Shown piece after piece: positions 57,088 through 64,000 of a DNA stretch of 64,000 nt. Origin of the DNA: Hyperoplus lanceolatus (taxonomy: Eukaryota > Chordata > Actinopteri > Uranoscopiformes > Ammodytidae); contig CM049395.1 of the NCBI GenBank assembly GCA_026929865.2, positions 30,327,001 to 30,391,000 of the forward strand. Direction: 5' to 3'. Numbering within the stretch: the stretch's first letter is position 1; the number at the start of each line of letters is the position of its first letter. The translations under genes and the position numbers were made by a program. The notes under the pieces are model-generated. The model saw nothing but the letters and a program-made list of their open reading frames with translations, ran no database searches and had not been told where the DNA came from.

Positions 57088-57938
57088 ATAGACCATAGAC
57101 CACAAAACCCAACCTTTTGGTTGAAACTTTTACTTTTTCTACATAGAGTTAAAAGAGGACAGCAGTTGCCTAGAATGTCATTAGCCAAATATGTGCTGAA
57201 AGTTTGTTACTAACCAGTGCTACTTATTTCTCTTTTACTGCCCCAACAATTTTCACAGCAATTGTATGAAAAAATACAAATAAAAAAAATTCATTGCTGG
57301 AAATTCACTGCCACCGGACAGAACACACACCCAGTAAGGGGCCACTTCAAGAAAAACTATTACAAGCCTTGGCTGATATAGAATCACAAAAATGTACTTT
57401 TTTCGCAACATGTGTACAACGATTGGATAATAAGATAAATCTTACCATGCACAAATTAAAACTGGTATGAATGAACTATGCACAAGATTGCATTTGAAAG
57501 TAGGAGCTTCAGACCAATTTGGCCAGCACAAAAACCACAAACACCAAAAAAAAGGAACCAAAAATGAATTAGCCCTATCCAACAGGGCACCGCTGGAGTT
57601 TGAAAAAGCTGTTGAAGTGTGAGCAAGCTGTCCTGGAATGTTTGTGCATTCCAGTTGCAGGATATTCTCACCAGGAGGGAGGGAACATGAGAAAATCACA
57701 CCTCCCCTTTACCTACCAACTCTCTCCAACATTATAGTTCAAGATGGCACCAATTTAATTTAATTCTATAATAGTAAGAATTAATATTGATTGAGAGGCC
57801 TTGGCCAAGTACGAACCAACTTTAAAATATGGACGCATTCAGAAATGAGAACATCAAATTACATGAAATCCCTGGGGTCTTTCACATTTCCAGATGATCA
57901 GTTTGCCATTTTTGTTGTGATTTTATCACATTCATTAA

Positions 57939-58564
57939 AGAGGACCTATGATGCTTTTTGACTTTTATGACCTATAAACGTTGTTATGATGATTCATAGT
58001 CATGCTTAACCATACTAAATTATCAAATAATGACTTACATGCATTTCGACATATTCCCTGCTGACCATCTGGGGTGTCTGTGCAGAGCACTAAACACTAC
58101 TCTAGCCAGTCGAGAAGTCACGTCTTCAAAGCGGTCTACCCTTTCATAATTTGTGACGTCGCATAAAACTTTGTGACGTCTCCACGCGGATGTTTCCATG
58201 TATGGTAATGCTGTCACTTCCCTGTTCGCGTCTACCTCGCGCCCTTATAGGTCATGGACCTATAAAGTTATAGGTCCATGCTCGCGCTTCCCGCCACTGA
58301 AAGTGTTCCGGAAGGAAGGTAACCAATCACAACGGAGTGGGGTTTGCAGGAGGGGGGGGAGGGGAGCGGAGATGGCCGAAGCACAGGCGGAGGGAGCCGA
58401 AGCACACACACTCAAGTGTTGACAGGATGTGCTGGATCGCTAAAATAAGAGAAAGAGCTTCCCGAAAATCTACATAGTTTTTTGTGATGTGATTCGTGTC
58501 AGGTTGCTCTATAGCAGTGTAAAACAAGAAATTAAGACCAGAAAAGTAGCATAATAGGTCCTCT
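57939..58564. mobile_element. TTAA-target non-autonomous transposon
   Basis: Ends AGAGGACCTATGATGCT and AGCATAATAGGTCCTCT, with TTAA directly outside both (57935-57938, 58565-58568). 626 bp. The interior has a short palindrome (ataggtcatggacctata, then tataggtccatg). No coding frame. Confidence 0.85.
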
Positions 58565-59506
58565 TTAATTAATTTCAATTTACAACACTGAACCTGAAAA
58601 TGTATATCATCATTGTATTTTAATTTTATAATCCTTGATGACTGATGTCTAATCAGCATTGCATACATAAAAGAATGCATGGTAGGGAAGGCTGAGGATG
58701 CTGTGGCATGGACATCTCTCCTGGTAACTTTCTAGAAATATCTGTGGCACGTGCAACAGTTTTGCATACCACCAATAGATATTCTAAAGTTTTAAGTAAG
58801 TATCAAACACATGTAATTGCTATCATGGTAGGACAATTTGGTGAACACAAAGCAATAAGTAATGCAGGAACCATAGACAGGAAAGGGTAATGTTTAATAC
58901 ATTTAAGCTACAATACATTTTTTTCCTTCCATAGTGTGAAATTATGGCATTTTTTATATTGTTTATGATGTAAAATGCCTGCAGAGTCACTCAAGTGAGT
59001 CTTTACTTTTGCAAGGTGAGACTGGACAGGAATTGTATTTATGCGCTACAGTTTAATCAGGGTGGCTGCAGCAGTGGAAAAATCTACATCATCTTAAAGT
59101 ACACCTCATAATATTCTTGGATTATCGAACTTTTTAGAAAACTGAAATAAAGTTTTTAAATATGTTCTGGAGATACACATGTATTAATTTTACATCACAA
59201 ATAAACTATTTGGGGATGAGAAAAGCTAGTCTGCCGAATCTGTCTGTCCCTCAGTGTGTGTATGTGTGTGTGAGTGTTTGTGTATCAGCGCTGCAGACAC
59301 AAATGCGCGATTGCACGTGCGCACACACGCACAGGGAGTCCACATGCTCGGGCTCTAGTCACAGCCACAGACTAATGACGAAAGATAAGCTAAAGATCAA
59401 AGTTGCCCGGTTGACGTGAACTACGCTCGTAAGTAGGGATGGGGATCGAAACCCGGTTCTATCAAGGACCCGGTTCCACTTTCTTCAAAACCCGAAAATC
59501 AATAAC

Positions 59507-60863
59507 CAGGGTTTTTCCTGCATTCAAAAAATTTTGGCGCCCGCCAAAGGAATTTTAGCGCCCCCCAAAGGAAAATCCTCAGCGCCAAAGTGTTTTTTTT
59601 TATATATATAGATAAATAAATAAAAATCTACTTAAAACGGATCCAAATGTGTTTCCATTTCCGCGCCATTCCAGTCATATTACTTGCAATCTCAGTTGTA
59701 AAAAAAGAAATCAGGTCGGGGATTATCGTTATTAAACTATCATTGTTCCGCTCGCCGGGGCATGCAGGCTTATAAATGCAGCAAACCCTTTCAGCCGTGA
59801 GCTCCGCTCGGCCCCTCCCTCACCTGATAGTTTCGCTAACGGCTAGTCCAGAGAGTACAAGGGAGATGTTGCGCATTGCCGGGTGTTTTGAAAAACTTCT
59901 AGATGACGAGAATAAAGGTAAAACTAATTGTGTTGTCTGAAAACACTTCAGACTCGCAACAAACTAAAAAAAATTGCAAGATTTGTCACGCGCGGACACG
60001 CGAGTAACATACGCGACCGAGAGACAGAGAGAGAAAGAAAAGTGATATACGACCTGATCTGCACCTTTAAACATCCCGACCAATTTGTTTATTCACTTTA
60101 AGTCGAGTCATAGTGGTCTATGACCAAGCAATCAATGAATAAAAACACAGGAAGTTTAAAGCTCCTTAACTCCTGCCACCACAACTGTCAACACTACAAT
60201 GCAACTGCCTCTCCAGCCAGCTCCATGACATAAATAAATCATGCCCTTACATTCAATGCTAGCAAAAGACGTGCCCTATCAACACCATTTACAACTGGTT
60301 ATTTTTATTTTGACATATTTTTATTAAATTATTAAAAATATGTTTCACTTATTTAGCCTATTTCTATTCTCCCTGTTTTCAGTTCAATTAGGCCTTTGTT
60401 TAAAGTCCAAAGTCATGGTGTTTTTAGAAAAAAACCTTGTTAAAAGTAAAATAAATGCATAATGTTCTTAAATCAATGATTAACTGTCTTTAATAATCGT
60501 GATAACACAATGTGATTACTCAAAATAATCATGATTATGATTTTTTCATAATCGAGCAGCCCTACCTTCTTCCATGGTTTAGATCAATTAAAGTATTAAA
60601 CAGGTAGGCCTAGTCATTATTAGTATTTTGACTTTATATCTACAGGTTGTTTATTGTGATTTCATAAGCGTTAGTGAGCTCCATGGTAACGCAGTGATTG
60701 ACAGGCTGACTGAAATGCTCTTGAGCTGGACAGAAACTCCCCTCTCCCAACCCAACACCCCTCTTAAAATACACAAACCGTTTGCCTTTACTGTCGCGAC
60801 CCCAAAAAAAGTCGGTCGCGTACTGACCCCCCAAAGGCCCATTCTGAGCCAGGAAAAACCCTG
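59507..60863. mobile_element. Nested DNA transposon (ends cagggtttttcctg)
   Basis: Starts cagggtttttcctg and ends with the inverse caggaaaaaccctg, with ataac on both outer flanks (59502-59506 and 60864-60868). It interrupts the outer element at 59436. Interior is non-coding; near the left end it has repeated ccaaaggaa motifs. Confidence 0.7.
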
Positions 60864-61074
60864 ATAACGTTGGGGCTTATCGATACCACTATCGAGTCTC
60901 GTTTTTTTTCTCCCGTAGGTCCTGTAACACAATTGTGTGTCCCTCGAGTCGCGTCACGGCATTTAAATCAAATCAAACCAATCACTGCTGCGTCCGCCAA
61001 TGTTTATGAATGAAATGCAAACGGGTATTAAAAGTAAAACAAGTGAAGTATGGCAGTAAACTTCGCTCGCGAGG

Positions 61075-61300
61075 ATGGCTGAATGTGCGAAAAGGTCTAT
61101 GGTTTGGCTTTATTTTACCAAGCTCGAAGATAAAACAGAAGCGAAATGCAACTTATGTTATGCAAAATCATTTCTTGTAAAGGGGGGACAACCTCATTGG
61201 CCAAGCACATCAGCATTGTGCATCAAATAAAGGCCAAATGCAGTAGGCCTACCTTCGACTGTCTACGGATTGAAAAGACTCCTCCTCCTCCTCCTGCTGC
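61075..61300 (+). pseudogene. BED zinc-finger transposase exon remnant
   Basis: From ATG 61075 the frame reads MAECAKRSMVWLYFTKLEDK, then TEAKCNLC. After a 1-nt shift it reads KIISCKGGTTSLAKHISIVH. Together these show the BED signature: W-x-YF, CxxC, KGGTTSLxKH, H. A downstream gcg|gtaaac donor may end the exon. Broken by the frameshift. Confidence 0.7.
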
Positions 61301-61867
61301 TGCCGCCGCACCACATACGGGCCCGTCTTCATCATCCATAAAGTACCAGCGGTAAACGCACACACACAGACTGTGTAGCTTGTTGTCCCATCAGTTAAAA
61401 ATAGTAAAATTCCGTGTTGTAATCATGGTTGTAATCGGCAGCATACAAGCTAGTTAGCTTAAAAAGTAAACACAGTTTTCAGACGTGCTGCGTGATGATG
61501 TGTTCAGGATGGCTCAGTAAAACGACTATTAGCAGGCATGCAAACTCATAAACCATGAAAAAGGTGAGAAGTCCGAAAACAAACCCCGGTAGGGGGGTCT
61601 GGGGGCATCTCCCCCCCCCCCAGAAGATTTTTTTTGTGATTTGAACATTTAAGAGAAGCAATTTGGTGTATTCTGGTGAAGAGACAAAAAAAACGTCAGA
61701 TAAATAGTAAAATGAGCCGTTAATCAGTGCGCGCATAGAGCAATGCAAATGGCTGTAAAACAACGGTTGGCAAACTCCGTGAATTTATTTAAAAAGTGAT
61801 TCACATAAACCGAGTAGGCACTAGGGTTGCCACCTTGGATTTAGGAAAAAAAAGGGACACTTGGGTT

Positions 61868-62272
61868 GCGTTCCGAATCGCATACTCTTTTTTTTTTTTG
61901 TATTCTACATACTACATCCGACGATAAAAATAATCTAGTTAGGATGCAGTAGGCATACTATTGGGACATACTTTACTCTTTTATTTCATCATAACATTGC
62001 GCCTTGATCTAGCCTCTTGCTTTTATATCCGTCGCATCCCCGTTTGTTTTCATATGGAGGCTTCGTTGATGTGACGTCACTTCACGTGCGCACTGGATTG
62101 TGGGTCAGAATCGCCCATATAGGATGCACTTTTCAACACTAACAATCTTGGCCGCATGAAGTATGACATACGGGTACTTCTAACCATCCTAAATCTTGCC
62201 ACAAGAATCGGGACATCCTAAATCTTTTTTCTACATACTATATAGTAGAAAGTATGTGATTCGGAACGCAAC
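61868..62272. mobile_element. Innermost MITE-like element
   Basis: Ends gttgcgttccgaatcgcata and, inverse, ggttgcgttccgaatcacat. About 400 bp, nested within the hAT-like element at 61822-63297. Short ttg on both sides may be the target duplication. Confidence 0.75.
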
Positions 62273-62384
62273 CTTGATGTTTGGGGCGGAGGGCTCGGCC
62301 ATTATTAGGCTTCCAGTTCAGACTGACCAGTGTAATGACCTATAATAACCATAAACACCTACAGTGCTTTTTACAGTAGGATAT

Positions 62385-62490
62385 ATAAGGAGACTGAGGT
62401 GGGAACCCTGGACCTTGTAGGGGTCCAGGGTGTAAGAAAAAAATGCAACCTTTTAAAATAAAATTCATCAATCTGGTGCACTTTGAGAAG
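62385..62490. repeat. Repeat shared with 56934-57015
   Basis: The stretches aaaattcatcaatctggtgc and gggaaccctgg / ggggaccctgg occur in the same order in both places, in the same orientation. It probably is another fragment of the hAT/BED element at 56650-57087. Confidence 0.55.
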
Positions 62491-64000
62491 AAAATTGTAT
62501 GCAACCAGGCCCAGGGGCCCAAGGGCTCAGGGGGGCCCTAAGCCAGAAATACTGATAGTAACTTTACATGTCGCATTGTCAAAGAGCTCAGTCACTCATG
62601 TCAATAACAGGGTCCAAAAAGGAATCACCTAAAATAAGGAAATAAATCATCATGGGCCCATCAGCTAGTAGGTGAAAAATAGAAGTGCAAAACTAAAGTG
62701 CAAAACTAAAGCATTATTACCTCTGTCTTAGGGGCTTCATGAGGGGCCTTGAAGGCCCCCTCACACATACAGTAATAAGCTTTCTATGTGTAAATTCTAT
62801 ACTGTTCATAAAAAGTAGCTATCCACCCTTTATCTGTTGAATAGAGATAGGGAGGAGTGTGGGGGGTCTTTAAGAGTCTGGGCCCATGGGCCCATTATCT
62901 CATAATCCGTCTATGAACCAAATGGTTTCCACAATCTTTTTTTTTTTTTTTTTTTTCGCGGGCAGCATGCACAAGCATTATTTATTAAAAAAAAAAAAAG
63001 TGGGGGGCCCCACACTGGGTCTTGAAACGGGCCTCGAGATCGTTAAGACCGCCCTGACGACGGAACGCAGCGCCTTCTCTCTGCCCGCTCGCCTCACCAT
63101 TGAGAATGCATTAGAGGGCGCAACAAACGCCTCGGCCCGTGTGAAACAACGGCCTTAAATACTGAACGAAGGAAATCAAATGAGGTTTTGGCATTCCCCC
63201 CAAAAGTTCTCTCCAAAAGGAGAATTTTTTTTTTTCCTGGGACAGCTGGTGAAAAAAGAGAACAATTCTGGGAAAAACGGGACGGGTGGCAACACTAGTA
63301 GGCACATTAACACGGTAAAATAATAGTACTGCGGCTGCGACTACTTGAACGCTCCGATGAGAAAAAAAATTAAACTTTCCTGCAGACGCTCTGATTTATT
63401 GATGTCACCGCCCCTCAATGACAAACACTGTTTCTGATTGGCCAAATGACCGTCAAAGCTCATATGATAGGAGTTAACATCCGTCAATCATAGTTAGTCA
63501 CTATGGTCACTCCATGTCTCCGCTCCGCTCCACACCACACACACACACACACACACAGTGCTGGCCATCAGACCCCCCCCCCCCCCTCCCCCTCCGTCCC
63601 AAAAAATATTTTCTCAACGGATCTCCACGAATCACAAAGATAGCCAATTTTGTTTCCAAAACGGCGAATTTCGCCGAAAGGTGTCGAGTTTGCATGCCTG
63701 TATTAGGTTATCATGATGCGTTCAAGTGTAACGTAAAGGAATGGGAAATTTAGTTTTTGGCGAGAAACATGAGTAATACAGTTGTATAGGGCTCTCATCA
63801 TTTTAAAATATATAATTAAACTACTGATGCCAATATTTATTAAAAATGTTATTTAATTTAAAATACAATTATTTATTTCCTAAATATTTTCCTAATCACT
63901 AAAACATGATGCAAAGTGACAGTAGGCAATACATTAACCAGCAAGTGCGAACATTTATATATTTTTTCATAGATAGTATACACTACACACATTTTTTAAA

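Larger units (their letters stand above)
61822..63297. mobile_element. hAT-like element nested in 61533-63700
   Basis: Ends tagggttgccacc and ggtggcaacacta, flanked by a perfect 8-bp duplication gtaggcac (61814-61821 and 63298-63305). Ends resemble those of the element at 45438 (tagggttgcc). Confidence 0.85.
61533..63700. mobile_element. DNA transposon with TIR caggcatgcaaactc, containing two further insertions
   Basis: Starts caggcatgcaaactc and ends with the exact inverse gagtttgcatgcctg. Both are flanked by tattag (61527-61532, 63701-63706). Its left part has a long C run followed by agaagattttttttgtgatt, shared with the fragment at 10970-11090. Coding capacity not seen. Confidence 0.8.
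59436..64000 (+). mobile_element. Outer hAT-like element of a nested cluster (right end not seen)
   Basis: Left end tagggatggggatcgaaacc, continuing cggttc, a fish hAT-type terminus. Its sequence resumes after each insertion (gttggggcttatcgatacca at 60869). It contains a BED-finger exon at 61075-61300. No matching right end occurs before 64000, so it is truncated or extends out of the window. Confidence 0.55.

Noticed and set aside
51652-64000. First coding exon of ppfia1
   Set aside because: I looked on the minus strand for the expected MMCEVMP start, the ERDRLLDTLRE coiled coil and an NTALPQ end and found none, so it should lie beyond 64000.

Overview
The window looks like a ray-finned (teleost) fish chromosome. 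It carries two vertebrate genes with short, canonically spliced exons, and the introns are full of fish-type DNA transposons (Tc1/mariner, hAT-like, TTAA-target elements), an L1-like LINE fragment and very long dinucleotide repeats. The species cannot be named from the sequence.

Both genes lie on the minus strand, so transcription runs from high to low coordinates. (1) cttn, cortactin: coding exons from 24143 down to 3735, a 5' UTR exon with promoter signals near 25907-26090, and a 3' UTR probably ending near 2237. The reconstructed protein is about 534 residues: N-terminal acidic Arp2/3-binding region, 6.5 cortactin repeats of 37 residues, helical/proline-rich/tyrosine-rich linker and C-terminal SH3 domain. 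(2) ppfia1, liprin-alpha-1: exons from 51651 down to 28725, with the first coding exon beyond the right edge. They encode the N-terminal coiled coils, the central linker, three SAM domains and two alternative C-termini. The order ppfia1 then cttn, head to tail, matches human 11q13 (PPFIA1-CTTN). The two genes are only about 1.1 kb apart.

Layout: 1-2236 AT-rich intergenic; 2237-3734 cttn 3' UTR; 3735-26090 cttn; 26.1-27.2 kb intergenic and cttn promoter; 27.2-28.7 kb ppfia1 3' UTR; 28.7-51.65 kb ppfia1 exons; 51.65-64 kb a large 5' ppfia1 intron that is mostly nested transposons.

Both products are actin-cortex and adhesion scaffolds: cortactin binds and stabilises branched actin, and liprin-alpha organises focal adhesions and active zones. 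Points worth following: (a) a probable unannotated 126-nt in-frame cassette exon in ppfia1 encoding a Tyr/Pro-rich insert; (b) a C-terminal cassette that switches the VRTYSC PDZ ligand on or off without triggering NMD; (c) a GC-AG intron exactly after the cortactin repeat-6 exon, which mammals skip alternatively; (d) several candidate microexons in ppfia1; (e) a transposon-in-transposon composite present twice in opposite orientation in cttn introns; (f) a Tc1 element with an internal inversion; (g) a transposon nest at least four levels deep at 59-64 kb. No RNA gene, CRISPR array or bacterial feature was found.
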